A stretch of DNA of 15,716 nucleotides from JANNVZ01 sp046153915 (GTDB taxonomy: Bacteria > Bacteroidota > Bacteroidia > Flavobacteriales_D > Sanyastnellaceae): NCBI GenBank assembly GCA_046153915.1, contig JBJXFC010000056.1, positions 1-15,716 of the forward strand. Reading direction: 5' to 3'. Numbering within the stretch: position 1 is the first letter of the stretch; each line of letters starts with the position of its first letter. Under the pieces are notes generated by a model. It made no database searches, was not told the origin of the DNA, and saw only the letters and a program-made list of their open reading frames with translations. Positions 1-7,726 of this stretch are shown here, one piece after another. The translations under genes were made by a program, and so were the position numbers.

Positions 1-50
1 GTAATCAAATTTAAAATCAGTCGTTTTGACAATGTCTAAATCTTTGTTTA

Positions 51-653
51 TCACAAGCCCCGAGAAATTCTTGCAATCGCATATGGATCAGCTCCTTTTC
101 CAGATTGTTTTTCACCAACAATAACAAGCACTTCTCCTGTTTCATCATTCTCAGCCTTGCGATGTAAGAAGTATTTATTGCCTTCGTCGTTTTTGGGCTT
201 CACTTTTTCGAGCAGCTTTACAGATTTATCGTAGCCGCCCCAAAACCAATTCCATGAGTAGGTAATTTGTTTTCTTTTCAGAACCAATGTTCCCATCAAA
301 TTGGCTTCAACGCTGATAGCTTCAACGGTGTAAGTTTCGCCTTTGTACTTAAACCACTTAAACCTCAATCGGGCTTTTTCAAATTCCAGCTCTTCGGTTT
401 TTAACTCCACAAAACTAAATTGGGTATCGAAGACATAGGTTTCGAATTTGGCCACTCTATCATTGCTTTTGGTGCAATATGTGAGTTCTACGACATTGGC
501 TGCTTCATCAATGTGAATGTCGCCCAGAAATCCCCGATTTGCTTTACCGGTAATTTCATAGGTTTTTTCGATGGATAACTGTTGCGCGTTGGATAGCAGC
601 CCGGACAAGCATGCGCAGCCAATAAAAAATATACTACATAAAAGCTTTTTCAT
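51..653 (-). CDS. Exported protein of unknown function, probably frameshifted near its visible end
   Basis: About 200 residues from the ATG at 653, which opens a good signal peptide (MKKLL..., hydrophobic core, cleavage near SNAQ at about 21-24). The frame also extends to a GTG at 689, but that puts charged residues before the signal peptide, so 653 is preferred. The mature part alternates short beta-type segments with charged turns and has an aromatic stretch (WNWFWGGY). I do not recognise the family. It ends in ISRGL followed by TGA, with TAA and TAG close behind in frame. Just before the stop is a GGGG tract; shifting by -1 there, or adding one G, opens a protein-like frame (LVINKDLDIVKTTDFKFDY) that reaches base 1. 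The true gene therefore probably continues off the left edge, and the visible stop may be a mutation, a sequencing error or a recoding site. It lies 82 bases downstream of the T9SS protein on the same strand and may be co-transcribed with it. Confidence 0.7.
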   Translation of the reverse strand: MKKLLCSIFFIGCACLSGLLSNAQQLSIEKTYEITGKANRGFLGDIHIDEAANVVELTYCTKSNDRVAKFETYVFDTQFSFVELKTEELEFEKARLRFKWFKYKGETYTVEAISVEANLMGTLVLKRKQITYSWNWFWGGYDKSVKLLEKVKPKNDEGNKYFLHRKAENDETGEVLVIVGEKQSGKGADPYAIARISRGL

Positions 654-735
654 TCGTCGCTGAGGTATTGATTTGTTCTTGCAAATCACCTGCGACTTCA
701 GAAGCGCTTTGTACGGTGTTTAGCGTAATTTGAAT

Positions 736-2592
736 TTACCGGCGAATGAGCGGTTTTTTCATAGACCAATTATCGGAATTGATTATTACAGTGTAAAATC
801 CTGAAGGAAGATCCGTGCTTATGGATATTTGCGAGCCATTCAAATTATTGGAAACATACACGATACGCCCGGTTGAATCATAAATCTGAAGGTTCGCATT
901 GTGCAAGTAAGTAGCAGATGAAATGGTAAACTGATCGTCTGATGGATTTGGATAAATCTGAAAAGATGAAGTTCCTTCTATATCCTCAACACCGGAGCAA
1001 TCATCTACTTCGAAAACAAAGGCATCGGTATACGAACAACCTTCCTCAGTTTCTGCTGAAAGTATTAGGGCATTGCTGCCAATATTCCAATCTTCGGCAT
1101 TGATCTGATAAAATTGATTCGTGCTTCCATCCTGCCAGAGGTAAACCAATCCTGCAGGAGCGAAGACCAACAGCTCATCCGTTGAGCAAATGGTTGTGTC
1201 ATCCCCAAGATCAAAACTGAATTCATCTGCTGGTTCCAGCACAAAGGTTTGCGGATAGTTGCAGCCATTGTTATCCGTAATGGTCAGGTTGTAAGTCCCG
1301 CTGTTGAGCTCGGTAACTTCCTGTTCCGAACTGTTGAAATCAAAACCTGTCCACGTAAACGTGTAAGGTTCTGTGGCTCCACTTACTTCTACAGAAATAG
1401 ATCCATCTGCACTCGCCGTGCAGTCTGGATCAACAGAAACAACGGAAACGTTCCAGGGAGTTGGTTGAAAAATTTCATAGGTATCCGTAAAAACAGTTCC
1501 ACAAGGCGTTGTCAAAACCAGATCATAAGTTCCCGGAGCAAGATTATAAACGGAGTTTTCGGTTGAGAAGAAATTATTGGAACCTGTCCATTCACAGCTA
1601 AAATCAGAACCTTCGCCAATAAGGAAGGGTTGAATTGATCCATTAGGCGTTTGTCCTTTATCAAGCGGGCAGGCAACATCGTTCAAAACTTCGAGCATTT
1701 CCACATTGCCTTCATACGCGCTTACCGAGAGATGAGTCGTGCCTGTAATCCCATTCCAGCCATCGATTTGAACGTAATAAGTATCGCCTGGAACAAGGCA
1801 TGAAACCCAGCAGGTAGAAGCAAAATTATCGGTGAGCCCACAGCCATAGATATAATCATCATTGGCGCCAACTGACTGAAAAGTCGAATAATCTGCACAA
1901 TTATCGGCGTGATAGACTGCTATTTGTGTGTCGAATGATCCTTCAGAATTGCATGTAGTAACCTCGTAAGTTATTCCTTCTTCAGCAATAAAGTAGGCCC
2001 AAACTGTATTGGAAAGTCCGCCTTCACACCAGTATCCGGACGCGCCGCAAGCCCCTGCCGGTGCGGCAGGCTCAATAAAACTTGATACAGCGGTTGTATT
2101 ATTCAATTCAACAACACCTCCATTGGGAACTACTTCTGTGGCCCCACACGGCGAATCATTTAATTGCAAATTAGAACTTCCCACTTCAAAAGTCCATGTA
2201 TTGCCAAAGCCACTGGCATAAAAATTAAATGCCTGATTGCCGTCTTCATTGAGCTGAAAACTCAATCCTCCATCACCGTATGAATCAACAAAAATGAGGT
2301 CGTAGCTTTCACCTATAACCAAACAAAATGGTCCCTCAAACATGAGCGTATTGGCGGGGTAACTCGTGTCAGCGCCGCCATCGGCTCCCGAACAACCAAC
2401 TGCCAGATTGCTGCCACTGGCTATTGTTCCATTGCCGCAACCATTTCCGGTAGGGACAATTTCCCAATAAGTTTCATAGGGCCATGGATCGGTAACAATA
2501 TTCAGTGAAACCGCAGATTCTCCATCAACACATTGGGAATATAAAAATTGAGAGCATGTAAGAAAGATTATTGCGAGTACTGTTTTTTTCAT
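736..2592 (-). CDS. T9SS type A sorting domain-containing multidomain secreted protein
   Basis: 618 residues with a signal peptide (1-20, ending FLYSQ). Visible regions in order: 21-137, a module with the SYGDGG signature seen in Bacteroidota surface proteins; about 141-293, a cysteine-rich beta domain resembling bacterial pre-peptidase C-terminal (PPC) domains, with motifs such as WAYFIAEEG and TYYVQIDGW; about 305-377 and 380-454, two SprB-like repeats (PGTYDL and SGTYNLTITDNNGC); 458-531, an Ig-like module starting LGDDTTIC; and 543-618, a type A sorting domain (FQIYPNPSDDQF ... STGRIVY ... LPSGFYTVII ... ending KKPLIRR). By family knowledge it should cross the outer membrane by T9SS and be anchored or released after CTD cleavage, perhaps with an adhesive role. 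No enzymatic domain is visible, so the ligand is unknown. No clear TAnnTTTG element was found upstream, and a terminator isolates it from the CotH gene. The small exported protein follows 82 bases downstream. Confidence 0.88.
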   Translation of the reverse strand: MKKTVLAIIFLTCSQFLYSQCVDGESAVSLNIVTDPWPYETYWEIVPTGNGCGNGTIASGSNLAVGCSGADGGADTSYPANTLMFEGPFCLVIGESYDLIFVDSYGDGGLSFQLNEDGNQAFNFYASGFGNTWTFEVGSSNLQLNDSPCGATEVVPNGGVVELNNTTAVSSFIEPAAPAGACGASGYWCEGGLSNTVWAYFIAEEGITYEVTTCNSEGSFDTQIAVYHADNCADYSTFQSVGANDDYIYGCGLTDNFASTCWVSCLVPGDTYYVQIDGWNGITGTTHLSVSAYEGNVEMLEVLNDVACPLDKGQTPNGSIQPFLIGEGSDFSCEWTGSNNFFSTENSVYNLAPGTYDLVLTTPCGTVFTDTYEIFQPTPWNVSVVSVDPDCTASADGSISVEVSGATEPYTFTWTGFDFNSSEQEVTELNSGTYNLTITDNNGCNYPQTFVLEPADEFSFDLGDDTTICSTDELLVFAPAGLVYLWQDGSTNQFYQINAEDWNIGSNALILSAETEEGCSYTDAFVFEVDDCSGVEDIEGTSSFQIYPNPSDDQFTISSATYLHNANLQIYDSTGRIVYVSNNLNGSQISISTDLPSGFYTVIINSDNWSMKKPLIRR

Positions 2593-2714
2593 AAGGTTTG
2601 GTCTTTGGCGTAAAAATATTGATTCATCCGAATAGAATAACAGATAAAAGTGAATTCATTTCAAAAATGATTCAGATCACGATCGAAATGAGAAAAATGC
2701 GTTTTGAAAAGAAT

Positions 2715-2743
2715 AAAAAAGCCCGGAACTAGTGCTCCGGGCC
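2715..2743 (-). terminator. Rho-independent terminator of the CotH-family gene
   Basis: Read on the minus strand, a seven-pair GC-rich stem (GCCCGGA / TCCGGGC, 2721-2727 with 2736-2742) closes an eight-base loop and is followed by six T residues (2720-2715). It begins about 25 bases past the stop codon at 2768, which is ideal placement for ending transcription of the upstream CotH gene. There is no T tract on the plus-strand side. Confidence 0.88.
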
Positions 2744-2767
2744 TTCTATAGGATCAATTTTTGTCAA

Positions 2768-5700
2768 TTATCTGAACACATATACGGAGCCAGTGTATTC
2801 GCGGGGTTCTGCATCATGCACACTTTTGGCTTTAAGCAGATAAGTGTACACCTGATCTGGCACATAATATTCCCCAAGTTTATAATCACCCTCCCAAGGC
2901 TTATTCATATCGCGGCTTTCAAAAACTTTTTCTCCCCAGCGATTGAAAATTACGAGGTGATAGGAGTCTGGATCCAGCGCATTTCCTATTGGTAAGAAGT
3001 AGTCATTGGTTCCGTCATTATTCGGTGTAAAACTATTCGGAATATACACCGCGTAAGGTTCCTTATCCAGATGTGCAATTATCGTGTCTGATTCATTGAA
3101 GTTAAAAACAACTTCTTTGAATTTTTCATCAGGATAGGCATCTGTGTATAGTGAAGACCAATTTTTAAAGTTCCAGTATTCTTCCGGGCTTACTACAAAA
3201 TTGTGGTCAATACCCGCTTCCAATTCAACAGTTGTTGTCGTATTGGTCATGTATCCATCAGCAAATTGAACAGTTCCTTCATACATAGGATCAACCATTA
3301 CTGTAACCGTGACGTGCGGTGTTACATCGAACACAGCAATTAAGGTATCGTCCATTTGGAGGTTAAGTGTTACCATGAGGGCAAATTCGTCCGGTGTCAG
3401 GATGTGTCCGCCAATTTCCCAGTGTGAAAATGTACTCCAAATATCCGCAGGCACAGCAGTGAAAGTGTAATCTACAAATCCTTCAAGCACAGATGTCCAT
3501 GGAATACTTGGAAGAGGAGTGCCATTCATTGAAACAGAACCGCCACCTGCAGGGCCAACTTCAACGGTAAGCTGGAAGTGAGGTATATAGTTGAATACGG
3601 CTGTTATAGAATCACTTACACACGGACTGATCGTCATCGTGGCATTTTCATCATCCGAAATAGTAGACTCGTTGCTTTCCCAATGGTCAAAAGTATACCA
3701 TTCGTTTTCGACAACATTGTATGAAACTTCATCACCAGCATCACCTGTGAAATCGTATGGGTACGTGCTCTGCGATGCGCCATTTACCAAAATTGTCCCA
3801 GCCCCGGCTGGCACTACATCGCTCGTAATAACTACCGGACCATTGGAAGGCTCGCTAAAATGGGCCACCAGGGTTACATCACTTTGAATTATCAGGGTTG
3901 TTTGAACAGCATTCGGATCATCTAAGACGCCAGTGCCACTCACAATTTCCCATCCGGTAAATGAGCCGCATCCCGTTGAGGATACCAGCGCGTCAATATC
4001 AATGGGCAGGTCTCCAAAATAAATTCCGTCAAAAGGTGTATTGGCATTGTTTAGATCAAGATCAGAAAATGTTATTTCTCCAATTCCATCAATCTGCACA
4101 GTTACCGTATAGGCAGTAACATCATAACAGTCTTCGATACCACCAATAATTTCATCATTGCAACGATCCAGAATAAAATCCCTGATTGCCTGAACATTGC
4201 CTTGCCACTCTGCGAAATTGCCACCCCAACGATCAGTTTGGCGCTGCATTTCGGGTTCGATCATCAAAGCCATGCTATCCAGAACTTCAATCATCCGGTC
4301 GCAAGAGAAAATGGAATTGGAGAGCGTTGCATAACGCTGAACATAGTCTGCCAGAAAATCCTGGTTATTAAATAAGGCGTTCAAAACAGGCACGTGTCCC
4401 TGGCCTCCAACATCTCCCATGTTTTCAATTTGACAAGGATCGGCGCTCGGATCGGTGCTTGGCACACCGGTGTAATTCACATAGTGGCCAAAAGTCGCAT
4501 CGTCATCCCATAGTGCATAGCGCCATCTTTTAGCATCACCATCCGGATGCCGACCTCTCCACCAGGCAGTATTCCAATTCAGCCAATCCGTGCAAACAAC
4601 ATATCCATTTAGAATAAAGTAGTCTATAAGGCTCATGGTATTGTACTGCGTAAGCACATAATCATAATTGGCCTGATCTGTCATGTCGTTGGAAGTAATA
4701 AAAGCAACCAGATCATTCCAATCAGTGGCAGAACCATATTCATTCCATGTTCCTCCCCAGGTCTTAATAAAGTCAACAAAACCATCCGGTTGATCATAAT
4801 AATAATCAGTGTAATCGATATCGTCTACTTTTTCGCGCACGTCATATACACCCCAATAGTCTCCATTGATATAAACGATACACCATTCTGTTTTTCTTTC
4901 ATCTAAATACAATCCGCCGGCATAGGACAGTTGATGAACATATGAGTCGCGTATGTGGGCTCCACCAGAGTATGGGTAATTATCGTTTGCCGCAGCTTTA
5001 AATATCAATCGCTCATAAGACGGTCTGTCCGATGTGCTAAAAACCGGCATTGCAACAACGTTGTTTTCTCCAAGAGCATCTCTGGTGATATAGTCAAAAC
5101 CACGTTGATCGTAAGCATTGGAGTCATTTCCGTGTTCGTTTGAATCTCCCTGGGCTTCAGTAATAAAAACGCCATTTGGTGTAAAAAACTCAATGTGAGT
5201 CAACTCGCCAGGACCGCCACCCCAGCCCCAGGAACCATCGCTTAAGGTTCCTCCGCTGATGGCCACTGTCATAATCCCGTGTTGGTCAGCGCCAAAAAAA
5301 TAGGTATTTGTTTCACTGAAACTTGGTAAAATGGATGGGTCGGATGAATAGGCTATAGCTCTTAAGCTTGTTGTGGCGCTGATATTTAGAGCACCAGTGT
5401 ATAGGGTTGATGAGTTTGTTGGTTCTGATCCATCCGTTGTATAGTAAATATCTGAACCTGCGGTGGCTGTTATGGTAACAGATATTGCACCTGGATACCA
5501 ACCGGCTTCTAAACTCAAAACAGGTTTTGAATCATAGGCGCTGGCAGTTGGACCTCCATTGGATGAATTCGGCGATGGATCCGTGTGTATACTCCAGGTT
5601 GCTCCGCCATTTGTATCACGTCCATACGAGTGATTGGCATGAAATGCTCCCAGCGTGCCTATATCAAACTGCTCTAAGATTGTTCCACCTGCATTTGAAA

Positions 5701-6058
5701 AGATAATGTCATCACCGTTGGTCTGCGTTACCCGAAAATTTGTGTTTAGCTGCCCCATGAAACCAGGGTCGTAATCTCCTGTGCCCGAAAATAGAACTGT
5801 GAGATAACCGCCGGCCGGCACATTTGATCCGGCAGGGAAAGCCCACTTCTGGACATTGGCAGGATCGTCACTCAACCAATACCCCGAAATGTTGATTGCT
5901 GCTCCTGTTGGATTGTAAAATTCCACCCAGTCCTCGTATTCGGGCAGTGACCAATCTGAAAAGTTGGCCGTGCAGAATTCATTTACCACCACCTGAGCTT
6001 CCAGTGCGCAAGTTGAGATAATCGAAAAAAGCAAAATTGATAAAGATCTCATTTTCAT
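2768..6058 (-). CDS. CotH kinase family surface protein with lamin-tail domain, InlB-like repeats and type B T9SS C-terminus
   Basis: 1096 residues with a signal peptide (about 1-21, cleaved after LEAQ or nearby). Regions in order: about 22-165, a lamin-tail domain (VVVNEFCTANFSDW, WVEFYNPTG, ISGYWLSDD); 178-255, a chitobiase/hexosaminidase C-terminal-like module (IYYTTDGSEPT); about 260-640, a CotH kinase domain; about 648-998, four divergent InlB B-type repeats of about 85 residues, most with the FxxW/GW motif (FTGWEI, FDHWES, FSHWEI, FKNWSS); 1005-1096, a gliding-motility-associated sorting domain (YIPNSFTPNNDGTNDYF ... FNRWGEKVF). The CotH part keeps expected landmarks: GDYWGVYDVREK (399-410), DWLNWNTAWW (491-500) and the metal-binding-type WDDD (517-520). 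Spore-coat CotH is an atypical protein kinase; whether this one is active and on what substrate is unknown. ATG codons at 6058 and 6052 are both usable. A perfect TACATTTG -7 element lies about 64-71 bases upstream. Confidence 0.93.
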   Translation of the reverse strand: MKMRSLSILLFSIISTCALEAQVVVNEFCTANFSDWSLPEYEDWVEFYNPTGAAINISGYWLSDDPANVQKWAFPAGSNVPAGGYLTVLFSGTGDYDPGFMGQLNTNFRVTQTNGDDIIFSNAGGTILEQFDIGTLGAFHANHSYGRDTNGGATWSIHTDPSPNSSNGGPTASAYDSKPVLSLEAGWYPGAISVTITATAGSDIYYTTDGSEPTNSSTLYTGALNISATTSLRAIAYSSDPSILPSFSETNTYFFGADQHGIMTVAISGGTLSDGSWGWGGGPGELTHIEFFTPNGVFITEAQGDSNEHGNDSNAYDQRGFDYITRDALGENNVVAMPVFSTSDRPSYERLIFKAAANDNYPYSGGAHIRDSYVHQLSYAGGLYLDERKTEWCIVYINGDYWGVYDVREKVDDIDYTDYYYDQPDGFVDFIKTWGGTWNEYGSATDWNDLVAFITSNDMTDQANYDYVLTQYNTMSLIDYFILNGYVVCTDWLNWNTAWWRGRHPDGDAKRWRYALWDDDATFGHYVNYTGVPSTDPSADPCQIENMGDVGGQGHVPVLNALFNNQDFLADYVQRYATLSNSIFSCDRMIEVLDSMALMIEPEMQRQTDRWGGNFAEWQGNVQAIRDFILDRCNDEIIGGIEDCYDVTAYTVTVQIDGIGEITFSDLDLNNANTPFDGIYFGDLPIDIDALVSSTGCGSFTGWEIVSGTGVLDDPNAVQTTLIIQSDVTLVAHFSEPSNGPVVITSDVVPAGAGTILVNGASQSTYPYDFTGDAGDEVSYNVVENEWYTFDHWESNESTISDDENATMTISPCVSDSITAVFNYIPHFQLTVEVGPAGGGSVSMNGTPLPSIPWTSVLEGFVDYTFTAVPADIWSTFSHWEIGGHILTPDEFALMVTLNLQMDDTLIAVFDVTPHVTVTVMVDPMYEGTVQFADGYMTNTTTTVELEAGIDHNFVVSPEEYWNFKNWSSLYTDAYPDEKFKEVVFNFNESDTIIAHLDKEPYAVYIPNSFTPNNDGTNDYFLPIGNALDPDSYHLVIFNRWGEKVFESRDMNKPWEGDYKLGEYYVPDQVYTYLLKAKSVHDAEPREYTGSVYVFR

Positions 6059-6121
6059 TAGGTTGACTTTGAAAGTGAATAAAATTTCCGCGGGTTGTTG
6101 GTTTACATAACACTGACTCTA

Positions 6122-6129
6122 CAAATGTA
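6122..6129 (-). promoter_or_regulatory. Bacteroidota -7 promoter element for the CotH-family gene
   Basis: On the minus strand this reads TACATTTG, a perfect match to the Bacteroidota primary sigma -7 consensus TAnnTTTG. It lies 64 bases before the ATG at 6058, inside the 176-base divergent intergenic region. I could not find a matching TTG at the -33 position, so this rests on the -7 element alone. The identical octamer precedes the gene starting at 10761. Confidence 0.5.
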
Positions 6130-6220
6130 ATGCTGGTTGCATTTAGAATCGCCTATGTTTTCACCAGATTATGGATTCCCAAATGTTTAAAATATAACAA
6201 ATTATGAGCAAACAGGTTTT

Positions 6221-6228
6221 TATCTTGC
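6221..6228 (+). promoter_or_regulatory. Possible -7 element immediately upstream of the first DUF6265 lipoprotein gene
   Basis: TATCTTGC resembles TAnnTTTG with the last bases off consensus. It ends only six bases before the ATG at 6235, which would give a very short or absent leader. No TTG was found at the -33 distance. The call is weak and rests on the resemblance to the TATCTTTGCA-type sequences often found just before Bacteroidota start codons. Confidence 0.25.
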
Positions 6229-6234
6229 ACCGCC

Positions 6235-6717
6235 ATGCAAAGAATTTGGAGTGTTTGTTTCTACAGCGTTTTTTTTCTGGTCTTTCTTTCCTGTGGGGAA
6301 GAGGAAAAGTGCAGCGGCGAGTTTGACTTAAAAAGACTCGAAGGTGATTGGCTTTTTATGCACGAAAGCACTCAGGAAATGGCGCAATGGAGGCAAGATG
6401 GCAAAGGCGGTCTTTCCGGAACAGGTTACGTACTGGATGAAAATGACACCACCTTTATTGAATTCCTGCAAATTAGAAGAACTTCATCCGGATTGGTATA
6501 CACGGCTTCGGCAAGTCGTCTTGATACTGTGGATAGAGTGCCGTATACTTTGATAAACGAAACAACTGAAAAGCTCGAATTTTTTAATGCGGGCTATGGT
6601 TTTCCGCAAAAAGTGGTTTTTGATCTGCCCGATGATTCCACGTTGTATTTCTACATCGAAGGGCCACAGGAACAGAAAAAAGTAAGGATAAACTTTATTT
6701 ATCAAAAGCAAAAATGA
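6235..6717 (+). CDS. DUF6265-like lipoprotein (first of a paralogous pair)
   Basis: 160 residues. A short hydrophobic signal ends in FLSC, an imperfect lipobox of the kind common in this phylum, with Cys20 as the likely lipidation site. The residues right after the Cys are acidic (GEEEK), which recalls the export signal that sends Bacteroidota lipoproteins to the cell surface. The mature part has the DUF6265 layout: LEGDWLF near 35, WRQDGKGGLSGTGY in the middle, a strand ending in FIEFLQI, then FFNAGYGFPQKVVFDL (about 122-137). The usual FxNxxHDFPQ motif is altered to FFNAGYGFPQ. No biochemical role is established for the family; a small beta-barrel fold is my inference. Its stop overlaps the next start (ATGA at 6714-6717), so the pair is translationally coupled. 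The gene diverges from the CotH gene. Confidence 0.78.
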   Translation: MQRIWSVCFYSVFFLVFLSCGEEEKCSGEFDLKRLEGDWLFMHESTQEMAQWRQDGKGGLSGTGYVLDENDTTFIEFLQIRRTSSGLVYTASASRLDTVDRVPYTLINETTEKLEFFNAGYGFPQKVVFDLPDDSTLYFYIEGPQEQKKVRINFIYQKQK

Positions 6718-7190
6718 CAAGGCTATTTTTTCTTTGGGCTTGGGTCATTGTAGCCTCATCCTGCAACGATAGCCAAAATTCTGTTTCGGGGAAGTTTGAA
6801 TTCAAGAAATTGATTGGTGATTGGAGAACAATGGGCGAAGATCCTTATACGCTGGAAAGGTGGACATACAGTGACAATACCCTTAGCGGAACCAGTTTCA
6901 GTGTTGCGGGTTCTGATATGAATATTCTGGAAACAATTCGCTTAGACCATCTCGACGGAACGCCTGTTTATTCACCTAAAGTAGTCAATCAAAATGGTGG
7001 AAAAGAAGTTCTGTTTGTCTGCATAAATCAAAATCCAAATAGGATTGAGTTCGTAAATCAGCAACATGATTTTCCACAGGTAATACTGTACGAATTTATC
7101 AACCCCGATTCGCTCCAGGCGACTATAAGTTCATTTCCATTAAACGATAAAAGTAAAAAAATTACTTTTGGTTATTCCCGTGTTAAGTAG
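6714..7190 (+). CDS. DUF6265 family lipoprotein (second of a paralogous pair)
   Basis: 158 residues. The N-terminus (MTRLFFLWAWVIVASSC) is a lipoprotein signal with Cys17 as the probable lipid anchor. The mature protein matches the DUF6265 pattern closely: FKKLIGDWRTM (35-45), WTYSDNTLSGTSF, the strand NILETIRLDHLDGTPVYSPKV, and the canonical FVNQQHDFPQVILYEF near 113-128. It aligns along its whole length with the gene immediately upstream, so the two arose by tandem duplication, but they have diverged strongly. The start overlaps the upstream stop by four bases. The gene runs toward a minus-strand gene only ten bases away, and I found no terminator hairpin between them, so convergent read-through is possible. 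Function unknown. Confidence 0.85.
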   Translation: MTRLFFLWAWVIVASSCNDSQNSVSGKFEFKKLIGDWRTMGEDPYTLERWTYSDNTLSGTSFSVAGSDMNILETIRLDHLDGTPVYSPKVVNQNGGKEVLFVCINQNPNRIEFVNQQHDFPQVILYEFINPDSLQATISSFPLNDKSKKITFGYSRVK

Positions 7191-7200
7191 ACAAGAATGC

Positions 7201-7632
7201 TTAATGCACCGCCACTTCAGCGGCTGGCCACATAAACAATATGCCGCCCTGCAATGCCAATCCGGCCATAGCATATCCGCAGTTTACCAGAATATACCCA
7301 ATTCCCTTTTGTTCATAGAGCGCATTCATAATGATAACTGGTACAATCAGAAATATACTGAGCATGAAGCCGTGAAAAGCTCCGTGCATGAATTGTGACA
7401 AATGTTCATCGGGATGTACCCAGGTCGAAAGGTAAGCTCCAAGCACGAGTGTCATTACAAATGAAAGCCCCATTATCAATGCCATATGACCAGTTTTGGT
7501 GGAATTGGGATCAATTTTCCCGCCTTTCATCCATATCGTTCCGAATGTTTTTGGATTGTAAACTAAAAAACCGAGAGCCTGCATGGCCAGTGCAGATACC
7601 AGAACGGCAAGCCAATTGGTGTGTTCAAACAT
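7201..7632 (-). CDS. DUF1761 family four-helix inner-membrane protein
   Basis: 143 residues with four predicted transmembrane helices at about 7-25, 50-71, 84-107 and 112-136. The family pattern is clear: NWLAVLVSALAMQALGFLVYNPKTFGTIWMKG at the N-terminus (Asn near the start, YNP after helix 1, then IWMK), GAFHGFML entering helix 3, and VNCGYAMAG in helix 4, where relatives have INxGY. DUF1761 proteins are small integral membrane proteins without an established function. The ATG at 7632 is followed directly by the first helix; there is no cleavable signal. It lies 94 bases downstream of the four-module protein on the same strand and could be on the same transcript, but a TATCTTCG box at 7664-7657 may give it its own promoter. 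Confidence 0.87.
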   Translation of the reverse strand: MFEHTNWLAVLVSALAMQALGFLVYNPKTFGTIWMKGGKIDPNSTKTGHMALIMGLSFVMTLVLGAYLSTWVHPDEHLSQFMHGAFHGFMLSIFLIVPVIIMNALYEQKGIGYILVNCGYAMAGLALQGGILFMWPAAEVAVH

Positions 7633-7656
7633 GGTGTTAAAAGATTAAAGTGAACA

Positions 7657-7664
7657 CGAAGATA
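7657..7664 (-). promoter_or_regulatory. Possible -7 element for the DUF1761 gene
   Basis: On the minus strand this reads TATCTTCG, one mismatch from TAnnTTTG, 24 bases before the ATG at 7632. The same octamer sits upstream of the large gene at the right end (12723-12730). No TTG at the expected -33 distance was found. Confidence 0.3.
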
Positions 7665-7726
7665 TACAAATCCACAAAACGTTCATCTTCGACAAAGGTC
7701 ATGGAATCTGTAAAACCATCCCGAAA

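Noticed and set aside
7191..7290. A terminator between the convergent DUF6265 and DUF1761 genes.
   Set aside because: Only a long-loop GCGGC/GCCGC pairing was found, with no T tract in either direction.
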